Assembly: GCA_907164885.2 (NCBI GenBank)
Contig: OU015496.1
Location: 165,878,441 to 165,942,440 of the forward strand
DNA from: Dolomedes plantarius
Lineage: Eukaryota > Arthropoda > Arachnida > Araneae > Dolomedidae
DNA length: 64,000 nt
Direction: 5' to 3'
A model generated the notes under the pieces. It had not been told where the DNA came from and made no database searches. It saw only the letters and a program-made list of their open reading frames with translations. This document shows, piece after piece, positions 48,710-60,526 of the stretch; within the stretch, counting starts at the first letter, position 1, and the number at the start of each line of letters is the position of its first letter. Both the position numbers and the translations under genes were made by a program.

Positions 48710-48778
48710 TCAACTAATAAAATTATCACAAAAATGAAAATATAAGAAAAGAATCAATCAACTAAAAATAATACACAC

Positions 48779-48940
48779 CTTAAATAACTTTTCATTATTT
48801 GGAGGCACAGCTGCAGGAGAATATGCAGGAGTCATTGATGTAAATTCATCAGAAAAATTACTTGTGTCTAATTCACAGGTAATTTCTGGAACAATGGGTG
48901 CTTTGATTTTCTTCAATGCAAGATCACCCCAGTTAAGAGC
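48779..48940 (-). CDS. RPS6KA5: MSK exon: AGC tail and linker, turn-motif region
   Basis: ALNWGDLALKKIKAPIVPEI starts the AGC C-terminal tail; NFSDEFTSMTPAYSPAAVP follows. The Ser-Pro in AYSPAA corresponds to the MAP-kinase site Ser360 of human MSK1. 54 codons, phase 0, donor GTGTGT. Confidence 0.94.
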
Positions 48941-49206
48941 CTAAAAAGCCAAAAAAGAGTATATACAAAACATATCAAAGGTTAGAATTCATCAAAACAG
49001 TAGTCAAAAAAGGAACTATCTCCCAAGTTTAAAAAATAATATCACTTCAATATGTATAGTTCTTTAATTAGTGTTAAAAAGATTACAATCATAAAATTAG
49101 TATTTTTCAAACAGTAGTTTTATAATTGTATACTACAAACAATTTTGAGAACTATGACAAAATCCAATTGAAGTTAAGTATTATACAATCTGAATATTTC
49201 ATAATA

Positions 49207-49430
49207 TGCTGGCTGGGTGGCAGAGTAGTTTGGACAATGGGCATTCTCCGAGTGCCTCCGCTGCCAGTTGTAGGTTCAATTCCTGCATGTCCAAGGAGAA
49301 TTGAACAAGGTTGAGATGAGGGAGTTGTGTTGGCTCGCTTATACGGTGCTCCCATTATAAAGAAGCCAACAAATTCACAGCATAGATGGGAAAAATGTTG
49401 TAATAAAGTGCCTGCCATGTAGGAAACAAA
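49207..49430 (+). mobile_element. tRNA-derived SINE, copy 1
   Basis: The head has an A box (TGGCAGAGTAGTTTGG at 49218-49233) and a B box (GGTTCAATTCC at 49273-49283). The body continues with GTTGGCTCGCTTATACGG, AAGAAGCCAACAAATTCACA and AAGTGCCTGCCATGTAGG to an A-rich end. The copy at 62.4 kb shares the body and tail. Head, body and tail in this order define a SINE. It lies in an MSK intron in the opposite direction. Confidence 0.8.
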
Positions 49431-50697
49431 CCTATTTCCTAATATTCTGTCATTTACAGATTTTAATAGTTTACTTAGTCATTTTTCAGTGTTAGTGAAA
49501 TCATAACAGGGTATCAATTCATCTAAATATTTCTTAGCAATATTTAGAAAAATAGTAAAATATCGATGAATTGCTAAAGAAAAAGCAGCTGTATGTAATC
49601 CCTGATACCTTATGGATGAGAAAAAAATGCTAATTGAACTTTATATTTAATTCATCAATGCCCTAGTGGCATAGCAACATGCATGTAAACTGAACTGATA
49701 TAAACATGGCTGATTAACACTTCAATGCCCTTTCTCTCAATTTAACTAAACCAATGGCAAACAACATACCCGAAAACTACATTTTATGCTATTTAAGAAA
49801 GGGCAACCACACAACTCTAAAGTAATTTACCACAAAAATTTGATAGCCAAAATTTCCTCCCTAATACTCTCCCTAAAAAAAGAGATACCACAAGATACAA
49901 GAGAGCCTAAAATAATATATATATATATTAAAATTTAATATAGTTCATATCAGTAGCAGTGCTCATAAAATTTTTATACTAAAACCAGTTAATTAAGAGC
50001 TAATTGTCTTTGCTTTTAGTTACTTATTTGAGAGAATTTAATATCACTGCTAAATTAACACCCTCAAAACCATTCAATTTACAAAGTTAAGACTTCACAA
50101 ACTATTGTGTGCAGAGGAACTGAAGATACTCAGGATGCAGAGTAGGGTTGTTAAATTTCATAAATAAAGAGAAATATGAATGTACAGGCAAGCAAGTGAC
50201 AGAAGTACATCAACCTCTGATTTTTTACAGAAATCAACAAATGTAAAGGATAATAAAAATAAAAAGATCTTAATTACTGCTATTATATAAAATGTCATAC
50301 AGACATACTGTCACAATTTTTGCCATCAAAAACATCATGCTGGCAGTGGCTAGAGAAGGTCAAAACAAGAAGTGTTTAAATTTTTAGAATGTTTTAGTAA
50401 AATATGTTCTACCTTTTTTAATCTACGAGTTAGTCATGTCTATAAAATATTTTCTGAAGAGTAATTATGAAATATTAACAGTGCAACTCTCAAACATGGT
50501 GTCTAAAATTATTTTAAATTGTTCATTGAAACAAATTAGTTCCTTTTCTTTATTTTTATTTAGAGATTGATAGCTCATGAATTCATTTTCTTATAGAACA
50601 ATTCAACTTGTTATGATCTATAAGATATATTCCTGTTCATTTCCTTGTATATAAGATGAGGGAAGAAAAAAAGATGCAGAACTGAAGCTCTAATCAC

Positions 50698-50848
50698 CTT
50701 AAAAAACTTATGCCTTTTGAGTTCTTCACTGTCTGTTTTGCCTCCACCCAACCTCTTCTTTGGGTCTTTGACAAGTAACCGACGAATGAAGTCTTTCACA
50801 TCTGAAGACAAATGTTCAGGAATAGGAGGGAGATTCTTTAGAATACGC
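50698..50848 (-). CDS. RPS6KA5: MSK exon: end of the N-terminal kinase
   Basis: It reads RILKNLPPIPEHLSSDVKDF, then LLVKDPKKRLGGG and ELKRHKFFK, the final helices. The donor GTGATT is weaker than the others but keeps phase with the next exon. Confidence 0.93.
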
Positions 50849-51227
50849 CTATAACAAAAAAGAAACATAACAAACACAATGCGAAATAAATACGAGTTAT
50901 CATTTAAGTATAAAAAAAATGAAGTCAAAAAATTTTTTTAAATTATAAATGTCTTAGATGACAAATACAGGGAATACAAATTAGTACAAAGTAATTTAAC
51001 TATTGATATAAAAATTATTTCATGAGAAAGGAAAACCACACCTCACTGCAATACTGAACTTATATACTATTGTACAGTAAATACAGGTAAATACTATTAT
51101 AAGGGTTTTTATAGAGCATATACATAAGTGGATATTATAATGTGCAAACCAAAACTATAAGACTGAGTTGAAGTAAATGTTTGTCATGACAGTTTAAAAC
51201 ATATACTAAGTTTATAGACTAAGTTAA

Positions 51228-52567
51228 AACCCTTTCGCAGGCAGTGGCTGGGATGTCTAGCCACATAAAGAAAATTTTTTCTCTAAGCGGGCAATGGTTA
51301 TAAATGCTAGCCACATATATGATTTCAAAGTAAAATGTATAAAAAACAATGCAGATGGCAGCACTTCACATATTTTTTCAATAATGGCCTCTGGTGAATA
51401 ACCGATCCTGTTCAAATTTGTGAAATTACTACAAATTAGATTTTAATGACTTTAAATAAAATTTCTGGTGTATGAAATATATTTTTAGTACTCAAATGTA
51501 TACTTTACTGTCCCCTCACAGGAAAGTATTCAACCAATTATCACATTTCAACCAATTCACAAGCAAAAATAAAGGATTCTAATAAGGTTTTGGGGCAACT
51601 TTCAGATGTGGCTAGACGGTATAGCCACTGCCCGCTTAGAGCATATATCAATGACCTTGTAAACATCCCCGTGACATTACGTGCTCTCTTTGAGAGAGTG
51701 CGTAAAATCACGTGGGCCTGTTGAGAGGGATATAATATAAACAATCTTTGTTTACAACATGTGATTAGAGAGATTTTCTCTCGAAAATGTAGCAGTATAG
51801 CTTTTCTGTTCAGCCAGAATGTTCACATTTTATTGAGTCGCATATGATATTTTCATTATTTTTTATTTACGTAGATTTATATATTCAGATAGATATTTTT
51901 TATTAGGATACTGATTTAATGAGATTATTTTACTTTTATTTTACTATACTATTAACATTATATATATAAATTAAAATCTAGTAGTATGTCTAGGAAGAGC
52001 TTATCTGTAGAAGAGGCTCTGGCCGTATTCGAAGAATTGCCATCAAATTAGGATTCAAATGCATCTGATATTAGCGATACTGATGAAGAATGTGTTGTGA
52101 ACTTCACTCAATGGGATTATATTATTTCTCTTACCCAATAACTCCATTTCAAAATTTTAATTTTAAATAACTGAAACGTAAAATGTGTATTATACATGAT
52201 CTTAGAATACTCGTATATGGACAATTTGAATATAAGAAACATAAAAATATGTGTTGCACAGTTATTTTACTATTAATTATTATTACTATGTTATTCATAC
52301 ATTTTGTATTTAGTTATAAAAAATGCTTTTATTCATAAAAATATTATAATAAGATTTATTAATTGTATCCTAACAGGTAAGTGAAAATAGCAAAGAAAAT
52401 GTCCTAAGTGGGCAGTGGCTATGACGTCTAGCCACCCCCTAGAAAAAAAAACCCCGATCCAAAAATTTTTTCAATGCTAAATAATGTTTACATGGGGGTG
52501 AGAACATTACATTTATCATGTATTTTATCTCAAAAAGTTGCATTTTAGCTTTGTGCCCGTGAAAGGG
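51228..52567 (+). mobile_element. piggyBac-type element, copy 2, in an MSK intron
   Basis: The ends AACCCTTTCGCAGG and, inverted, CCCTTTCACGGG lie next to TTAA (51224-51227 and 52568-52571). Four copies of a motif GGGCAGTGGCTAT...CTAGCCAC occur, near 51236, 51290, 51610 (inverted) and 52407. A short start MSRKSLSVEEALAVFEEL followed by an acidic segment (51986-52100) resembles the N-terminus of a piggyBac transposase and breaks off. No catalytic part remains. Confidence 0.8.
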
Positions 52568-52863
52568 TTAAAGGGTTCAGTATTGAAAAAGGATATGTTT
52601 TAAAAGAAAAATATTTAAAGAATACATAACATAATTTGGAAGTTTTGTTAAAAAATGAAATTCAGTTTATAATAAAGTACACAAGAAAAAATAACTGATA
52701 TCTATGGTACATAAACATGCTCATATTACAATTTAGAGAGACAAAACAAAAGTTAAAACTGAGGCACATTGTGAAGGAAGATGTGATTTTGTATAATAAT
52801 TATGCAGAACTGTAAACTTAGATCTTGTCAAACTCAAGAAATAAGACATTCCAGCCAACTTAC

Positions 52864-52967
52864 TTTGAAATCTCACTTTGAGTATTTTTTTCACCCTCCA
52901 CAGTGAAAGGAGAGGCACCTGTGAGCAGCTCGTAGGTGAGAACGCCAACACTCCACCAATCAACACA
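52864..52967 (-). CDS. RPS6KA5: MSK exon: C-lobe of the N-terminal kinase
   Basis: It reads CVDWWSVGVLTYELLTGASP, then FTVEGEKNTQSEIS, the helix F region of AGC kinases with the conserved DxWSxG. Acceptor CCCTCCAG, donor GTAAGT. It ends with two bases of a Lys codon. Confidence 0.95.
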
Positions 52968-53878
52968 CTGGAGGGAAAAAAAAAAAACACTGTCATACAA
53001 CAAAATTAAGGTGAGCAAAAGAACTCTACAATCCCATCTCTATATCAACCCATTTTGATCATGCATATGTAAAAGGCAAATCTTAGTTGTGGACATACAT
53101 GTATCCCACCAACTTTGCAAACATTGAGAAAATTTTTGCAGACAGTTCACAGTGATAGGTGAAAAAATTCATGACATGTATATAAATTTTAACTCATTAA
53201 TAAAAAAAAAATTAAAATGAACATAAAACAAAGCAATATCTTTCTTTTTAAATATATGTATCATATTTCAAATAACAGAGTGTGCTTTCTTTATTTTAAA
53301 AATAAAAGAGCTTACAAGACTTTCTAACAAGGCAAATGAAATCTCATGTATCTCAAATTTAAAAGGAAAAAAAATACTATCACACTTTAAACAAACTAAT
53401 AAAAAATTGCTAATTTCATTGACTTCTTGGCTTCAAATGAGTTTGTTTAGCCATGTCTGATGCTTCTTTCAGTATATAATTGGCAAAGCTCATTGATGCA
53501 TTTTTCTATCAAAAGCAAAAATTTTTTAGATAATTATTTAATGATGTTTAAACACCGATTATATATAATAAATCATTACCAATAGTAACTAATAAATTTT
53601 TTTATGGTGGTTTACAGTAATTAGAAATAACTTTTAAGTCAGTTCTTTCTCTCAGCATGTCATGGCAAGACTGTAAAACAAATGTAATGTGTCATAAAAT
53701 AATTATCTGATGTATGTACACACACATACATAACAGAAATTCCTAACACTTTCCTTTTTTAAATTTAATTGGAATATCTAGATAAAACTGATCTCATAAA
53801 ACATTAAAAAAAGTATGATATTGCACAAAATAAGTTAGTATAAAAAAATAAAAAAATAATGATTAGAAGTTTACTTAC

Positions 53879-53962
53879 AAAGTCATGTCCAGTGCTTCCA
53901 CCTTTTATGACTTCTGGAGCCATATATTCAATAGTACCACAGAAAGAGTAAGTTCTTTGTTC
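53879..53962 (-). CDS. RPS6KA5: MSK exon: activation loop of the N-terminal kinase
   Basis: It encodes TYSFCGTIEYMAPEVIKGG. The Ser in YSFCGT is the T-loop site (Ser212 in human MSK1), and APE closes the loop. 28 codons, phase 0, acceptor TTTGTAG, donor GTAAGT. Confidence 0.95.
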
Positions 53963-54075
53963 CTACAAACAAAATGACATGGATTAATTTAAACTTTAAA
54001 ATAAATAAAAATATGTGTCTGATCCCCATTTAAGCAGCATGCAGAATGAAAGTCTGCAATCCCGCATGACACTTA

Positions 54076-54279
<204 letters not shown>

Positions 54280-54557
54280 TCAAATTAAAAATTTTTTTGT
54301 TTAGTAAAGTTTTAAGTAGATACTTTTTATAGAAAAGAAAAGGGCAAAATTTTATTAACTGCTACTAAGTGAAACGCATCACAAGAAGATTTTTTTTTTT
54401 AGGGGGAGGGAGGGAACTAACTAAAATCCTTGCAATTTTTAATGAGTACGTTATTTTCTATTTTTATGCATGAGATATGCTTATACAAATAACTAACATT
54501 ATATGAATGATTGAAACAGGAAAAGAAAAATAAACACAATGCAAGAACAAAAGTTAC

Positions 54558-54673
54558 CTGATGTAAATGTTCCAAGGCTAAAATTATTTCTCCCACATAT
54601 ATCCGCACTTCATCTTCAGTGAAGTGATCCCGCTGGTAGAGATGAGTAAATAGTTCACCACCACTTACATAAT
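54558..54673 (-). CDS. RPS6KA5: MSK exon: hinge of the N-terminal kinase
   Basis: It reads DYVSGGELFTHLYQRDHF, then VGEIILALEHLHQ, which is the hinge and helix E of the first kinase. Acceptor TTTTGTTAG and donor GTAACT. The upstream intron (54674-60307) holds the Tc1 element and the large inverted repeat. Confidence 0.95.
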
Positions 54674-55428
54674 CTAACAAAATAAAATCATGACCACCTT
54701 AAGTTAACAAATGACAAAAAACAAGTCAATTTACAACAAATTATGAAAAAAGTTCACTTAATTCAAAAATTAAGATTAGACATAAATAATAAAATTTGGA
54801 GAATGCATGTTTATGATTGGTTGGTTGAGAGAGATACCATCAATTTTTGCTATACAATGGCTAATTTCCTGTTTATAAGAGTCTTTTACAAATTCATTTA
54901 TTTCCAGTTTAAATGCATCTTTCTTTAGTAAAGAATCCAAGAGGGGTAATACCTTATCTGCATCTGTGTGTTTCAAACAGGCTTTGAAAAGTGAATTTAT
55001 CTTGATAAACTTAATACATAAAAATTCACTAATTTCAACTTATTAACCACACACTCATTATTATCCAGCAAAACCAACTAAAGGTCTGTTAATTATCAAA
55101 AATTTTACTTCTAAACCTTTCTTAGAATTTTCATTCAAAGTATCTGTTGATGGTTGAGTTTTCAGCTGAATTAAACACAATTTGTTTATCTCCAGGTAAC
55201 AAATACTTCATATATTTAAATCTGCCAGAACACTTTTCGTTTTGTTATAATGTACCACACAGCATATACAGAAGTTCATCTTCCTTAAATTTTATCTTTA
55301 GTGTCACCAACAAATCTTATTTAAAAAAAACTGTCTTGCCATTTTTATTGATAAAAGATAGTCTTTTGATAGATAACTTGCAAGCCTAATATGCAGTCAC
55401 AAAAAACATTAAATAATTAAACCTAATA

Positions 55429-56926
55429 CACTCATGTCCATAAATTAAGGATAATGACAGCTCCGGCAAATAAAGGTTCAGAAACAAAACAAACATGACT
55501 TATTCATAAAGTCCATTTATTAAACAAAAGATAAAGAACAAAAAAGATTGTGTATGTATGATACCACTCATAAAAACTGTGATTTTTGCTCCCTGGAGCA
55601 ATTGTAAAAAATATCTCCTTTAGAAAAACTTATTACATGGTTGGTATGATGGTTAATACATTGTATGCCTCCCATGTGATAAAATACAGTCCGTACAATG
55701 CCTAGGCACGCTGAGTATCAAATTATCAAGCTGATCTTGGGGAAGATAACTCCATTTAGCAAGCAATGCTCTCCCAAGTTCCGGTACACATGTACGAGGT
55801 GGTTGACGGGTTGCAACTCTTCGCCCAAACATATCCGACACTTGCTCTATCAGATTCAAGTCAGGAGAGAATGCTGGCCATTCCATACGGGTGATATCCT
55901 CAGATTGAAGGCATTTGTTTACGATATTTGCTCGGTGAGGATGGGCATTGTCATTCATAAACACAAATTCTGCGCCCATGGCTCCCCTAAACAAACATAC
56001 ATGTTGTTCCAGAATGATGTCCTGATAAATGTGGCCGTTCATGGTTCCGATTTGCGCATGCAGATCTGTTCTGGAGCCCAGTATAATTCCACCCCAAATG
56101 AGAAATCCTGCACCACCGTAACAGTGTCGTTCAATGATGTTGTTTTGATGATAACGGGTACCTGGCGTTCTCCATATGAAAGTTTGACGTGAATCAGACT
56201 GCAAGCTAAACATGGACTCGTTGGAAAACATCACACAAGCCCACTGTGTCGATGTCCACAATGCATGTTCTCTACTCCAGGCAAATCGCTGCCGACAGTG
56301 AGTTGCCATGAGCGGAACACACATGACAGGCCTGCGAGCATATAGACCAATATTTCCAAAACATCTGTACACGGTTTGCCTTGAAACTGTGGTACCCGTG
56401 GCTGCAGATAGCTGATGAGACAGGTCGTATGTGTTCCGTCTGCTTCTTTTGACAGTTACTGCCAAATACCGGTCTTCATTCGGCATTGTTACAATACAGG
56501 TAGCCCCCAAGTTACATTTACTGACATTTCCATCATCTTGGAATCCTTGCCAAAGCCTAGAGATGACACTTTGGGCAATTCCAAGTTCCTCGGATACTTC
56601 CATCTGAGAACACCCACATTCCAGGCGGCAGATAATTCTACCAAGTAAAAAATCATCCACATGCATCCTCTGTGTCATACCTATTCGGTTATGGCACTGA
56701 GCGGCTTGCAGAATGCTTGTGAACAATTTTACTTCTTTGCCACCATTCCTTATATACCCCTCTCTTACACTCTCGTCATTGTGATGTACTATCGGCGTCA
56801 TCTGGTGGCCTCCTGAAATTTGTATATTATTCTTGAAGATGTGTGATAATTCTGCAGGTGAAAATTTTACTTTAGAGTTCGATTTCTGCGTGATTCTGAA
56901 TTATCCTTAATTTATGAACATGAGTG
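55429..56926 (-). mobile_element. Tc1-like DNA transposon, almost intact
   Basis: The inverted ends CACTCATGTCCATAAATTAA and CACTCATGTTCATAAATTAA continue with GGATAAT, so 26 of 27 bp match. TA lies on both sides (55427-55428 and 56927-56928). The 1498-bp body has one uninterrupted transposase frame. It is the best preserved transposon in the window. Confidence 0.95.
55653..56801 (-). CDS. Tc1 transposase, full-length frame with first catalytic Asp changed to Asn
   Basis: The frame gives 382 residues; family members are usually about 340, so the true start may be the Met of MHVDDFLLGRIICRLECGC. It has a helix-turn-helix (SQMEVSEELGIAQSVISRLW), a second DNA-binding segment (LSAATGTTVSRQTVYRCF), then MFSNESMFSL where the family has Asp in place of Asn, GFLIWGGI, VFMNDNAHPHRAN with the second Asp, and SPDLNLIEQV with the Glu 34 residues later (DD34E). 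The Asn (AAC) removes the first metal ligand, so cutting should be lost, while DNA binding may remain. Confidence 0.93.
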   Translation of the reverse strand: MTPIVHHNDESVREGYIRNGGKEVKLFTSILQAAQCHNRIGMTQRMHVDDFLLGRIICRLECGCSQMEVSEELGIAQSVISRLWQGFQDDGNVSKCNLGATCIVTMPNEDRYLAVTVKRSRRNTYDLSHQLSAATGTTVSRQTVYRCFGNIGLYARRPVMCVPLMATHCRQRFAWSREHALWTSTQWACVMFSNESMFSLQSDSRQTFIWRTPGTRYHQNNIIERHCYGGAGFLIWGGIILGSRTDLHAQIGTMNGHIYQDIILEQHVCLFRGAMGAEFVFMNDNAHPHRANIVNKCLQSEDITRMEWPAFSPDLNLIEQVSDMFGRRVATRQPPRTCVPELGRALLAKWSYLPQDQLDNLILSVPRHCTDCILSHGRHTMY

Positions 56927-57300
56927 TACTTTAAAAAGTCTTTCAGAGCTGCTACATTATGTAAAAGTAAAAAATTCCAAGTAACCAAAATCTTTAAACC
57001 CTCTCCTATTCCCTCTCTTTACATATAGATACATAATTTTATAATGATTTAAGGAATTACATAACATTATCATACTCTTAATTTTTCACAGAATTACTCT
57101 GCAAAATATGATGGATTATGAAAGAGTTTTCCCTGAAATATAATCTTTAACCTTATTCCTTATGTACATTTTTTTTCACCATTATTTAAAAGAATCTATA
57201 CTTATGAAATACTGTTTAAAAAAAAAAAAAAAAGTAGGTGTCAGACCTTACATTAACTATAACATGTGTAAAATTTCTTGAGAGCAAATATGCCCCTCTC

Positions 57301-57306
<6 letters not shown>

Positions 57307-57357
<51 letters not shown>
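57307..57357. repeat. (TA)n microsatellite
   Basis: About 25 TA units in the MSK intron, uninterrupted. Confidence 0.95.
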
Positions 57358-57360
<3 letters not shown>

Positions 57361-58169
57361 ATATGTATGAAGCAGGACACTAATGTGGTACAAATAAAAA
57401 AGGTTTAAACAAAAAGGAAAAATTCAAAACTACTTTCAATAATTTATTTTAGAGCTCTAAACTTGATTAAGAATAGCCAATACATATTTATGCCTATTTT
57501 GTATATCTAGAGTAAATATATACATATCTCTAGGCATATATACAAAAATATATATGTATGTGTCTGAAAATTTCTAACAGTATATATAATCCAAAGAAAT
57601 TCTTCAGTGGTAGAAATGAGCAAAAGCATTTTCACCTAGAAAGTACTTCTATGGAAGAAGGATAACCTGCTGCAAGAAATGGGTTAAGGAAAGAAGTCAA
57701 GAGCGGATAAGCACATCAGACTCTTACATGTACTTCTAGGTCAGGGAGAAGGTCAAGAAACAAAAAGAAAGTAGAACAGAAGAAAGGTAGCAATTGAAAT
57801 GGGAAATATATGAAAAGGGATGGTTACAAAGAATTCAACTGAAAACTTGCTCAAAGTCAAGGTACTCATTTTAATTAAACTATAGGATTATTTTTTTTTC
57901 ATATTAAATAGATGAAAAGAATGTAAATGTTAGTTTAGAAAAATTAAAGACAAATTATTACTCTATAAAGAAAACTGACATGAAAAGATAGCTAAAGAAT
58001 ATTTACACTTTATTGAGTAGGTCATAGAATGTCAGTCACAAATATATGACCACTTGCAGAATAATAATAATAAATATTTAAGAGGTAATGGAATCTGCTG
58101 ATGGATACAGACAAAATTTAAAAGTAAACTTTAATATTTAAAAACTCTGAAAAGAAAGCCAACTCAAAG

Positions 58170-58686
58170 TTTAAATTACACTTAGATTTAAAAAATAATT
58201 TTTTTTTTAATTACAGAAATTTGACCATTTTAACCCATTATGTATTGTACAAAAAAAATAAAATTAATTTACAGTCAGTATTACAGCTGATTTTAATAAA
58301 TTTTGGTAGGAAAAAATAAAATGCACTAACCAAAAAATTTTACACAGACAGCATGTTTATAGATCATTATCTAAAAGAACTTTATAACAAAGCAGAAATT
58401 AAACATCTATCACAGGAAAAGAAAAAAAAATTCTCACAACAGTAATCATTAAGGTAATTTTATAATGACATAACTTCAACGGAATTTTTCAGATTTGATT
58501 GGCACTTTCAATAAATCGGCACTAAAGACTACTTTATTTTCTCAATGAAAGACTGAATTTTTATGCAAGATCAGTTTCACAAATCAAAATTAACTTAAAC
58601 TTTTATGGAAAGGGTAGGTATCATTATTTCTTAACCCTTTAAAACATTCAGTCTTTAATTATCTCATTCAAAATGTTATTTCAGTC

Positions 58687-58732
<46 letters not shown>

Positions 58733-58830
58733 GACTGAAATATATATATACACGTGTGTGTGTGTATGTATGTGTATATATATATATATACATACATACA
58801 CACACACACGTGTATATATATATTTCAGTC

Positions 58831-58882
<52 letters not shown>

Positions 58883-59397
58883 GACTGAAATAACATTTTG
58901 AATGAGATAATTAAAGACTGAATGTTTTAAAGGGTTAAGAAATAATGATACCTACCCTTTCCATAAAAGTTTAAGTTAATTTTGATTTGTGAAACTGATC
59001 TTGCATAAAAATTCAGTCTTTCATTGAGAAAATAAAGTAGTCTTTAGTGCCGATTTATTGAAAGTGCCAATCAAATCTGAAAAATTCCGTTGAAGTTATG
59101 TCATTATAAAATTACCTTAATGATTACTGTTGTGAGAATTTTTTTTTCTTTTCCTGTGATAGATGTTTAATTTCTGCTTTGTTATAAAGTTCTTTTAGAT
59201 AATGATCTATAAACATGCTGTCTGTGTAAAATTTTTTGGTTAGTGCATTTTATTTTTTCCTACCAAAATTTATTAAAATCAGCTGTAATACTGACTGTAA
59301 ATTAATTATATTTTTTTTGTACAATACAATCGGTTAAAATGGTCAAATTTCTGTAATTTAAAAAAAATTTATTTTTTAAATCTAAGTGTAATTTAAA
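58170..59397. repeat. 1.23-kb near-perfect inverted repeat in an MSK intron
   Basis: The arms of about 610 bp run 58170 to about 58782 and about 58785 to 59397. Reading outward from the centre (a short TA/TG tract near 58783) the two sides match base for base for about 480 bp. They differ by a few substitutions and small indels only in the outer 130 bp. Each arm contains its own smaller palindrome: a TA tract framed by TTTCAGTCTACT and its complement. There are no transposon-like ends, target duplication or coding. Confidence 0.93.
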
Positions 59398-60307
59398 CAC
59401 ACACACACACACACACATACATTTGTGATAGATATAACAAGGGATTTTCTTAAAACCACTAAATTTTTACTATTAAAAAGCAAACTAAATTATTTAATGA
59501 GTACAAAATAATAGAAAGTGCTGACAGGAACACAATTATATTAAATAAATCTGAATTCAAAACTATGAATTGAAAAAGTTTTACTTTCAATAACCAAACT
59601 TAAATCCAAAGTGTAAAATCATGTAAGTTTCAACTACTTCATATAGCTCATTTATTTTGCTTCACAGAGGAATAAAAGTACCTTTATTACAAATAAATAC
59701 AAGTAGGTTCTTAAATTCTACAATAGAAATAAATAGAAATTGACAACTAGTTTCAAACTAATAATTTTTAGTTCTTCATCAGAATCAAGCAAAGGAGCAT
59801 TAAATGCTGTTTTGTTGGTCATTTGTTTTGAACTTATAATTACAGTTCTTTACCAGGGTCGGAAGCTTTTGGCATGATTGACCCTCTATGAACAATAAAT
59901 GTGCATAAAAACAATGCCTAATACTCCCTACCAGACAAAACTAAAATATTAGTTTTAAATAAATATCTATACAGAAAATCATATCTAGTACACTCCCCTA
60001 CAATTGAGTTCTATAATTATTAGTTCAAAACTAGTTACCAATTAATATTTAATTTTAAGAAGCAGTATGTACCTAGCATCCTCCATTTTTGTGGTAATAT
60101 TTATTAAAGTTACTGTGTTCAGTTTATGCACAAATGAGTTAAAAAAAGTGAAGTAAAGAGATAACACATGCCTTTAATGCCAAAAATTCTTCAACAACAA
60201 AGTATGATTGGTTTCTCAATTATATCCACAGTACCATTAAAAAAAGTGAAAATAATTACAAAATGATAAAAATATATATAACAACAACACAAAGATAAAA
60301 TGCTCAC

Positions 60308-60526
60308 CAAGTATTAGATGAAGTTTTGAATCTGTCTGAAAAGCATAATGAAGAGTCACAAGAAAAGGAGATTGTCGAATAGCTTCTAAAACTTGTCTTT
60401 CAGTTTTAGCATGTTCAAGTGTTTTTTGTTTTTGAACAATGGAAGCTTTTTTCAACACCTTCATAGCATATAACTTCCCTCGGTCATTGCCTCGTAATTT
60501 TCGCACCAAAAACACTTTTCCATAAG
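60308..60526 (-). CDS. RPS6KA5: MSK exon: N-terminal kinase, N-lobe
   Basis: The exon opens in the second half of the glycine loop (AYGKVFLVRK) and carries LYAMKVLKK with the ATP-binding Lys, then TERQVLEAIRQSPFLV with the helix C Glu, and KLHLIL. The acceptor is TTTTTTTTAAG at 60527 and the donor is GTGAGC. It starts in mid-codon, so at least one exon lies upstream, which I did not find between here and 64000. Confidence 0.95.

Larger units (their letters stand above)
54674..60307 (-). other. 5.6-kb MSK intron with Tc1 element, TA tracts and inverted repeat
   Basis: Outside the elements listed separately (55429-56926, 57307-57357, 58170-59397) the intron is AT-rich with no recognised coding. 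A frame at 54776-54976 on the gene strand is not preceded and followed by matching splice phases and is not like MSK. Confidence 0.6.

Noticed and set aside
54776..54976. A possible extra MSK exon (MKHTDADKVLPLLDSLLKKD)
   Set aside because: The neighbouring MSK exons join in phase without it, and it resembles no part of the kinase.
55698..56648. Plus-strand frames opposite the Tc1 transposase
   Set aside because: They are shadows of the minus-strand transposase gene.
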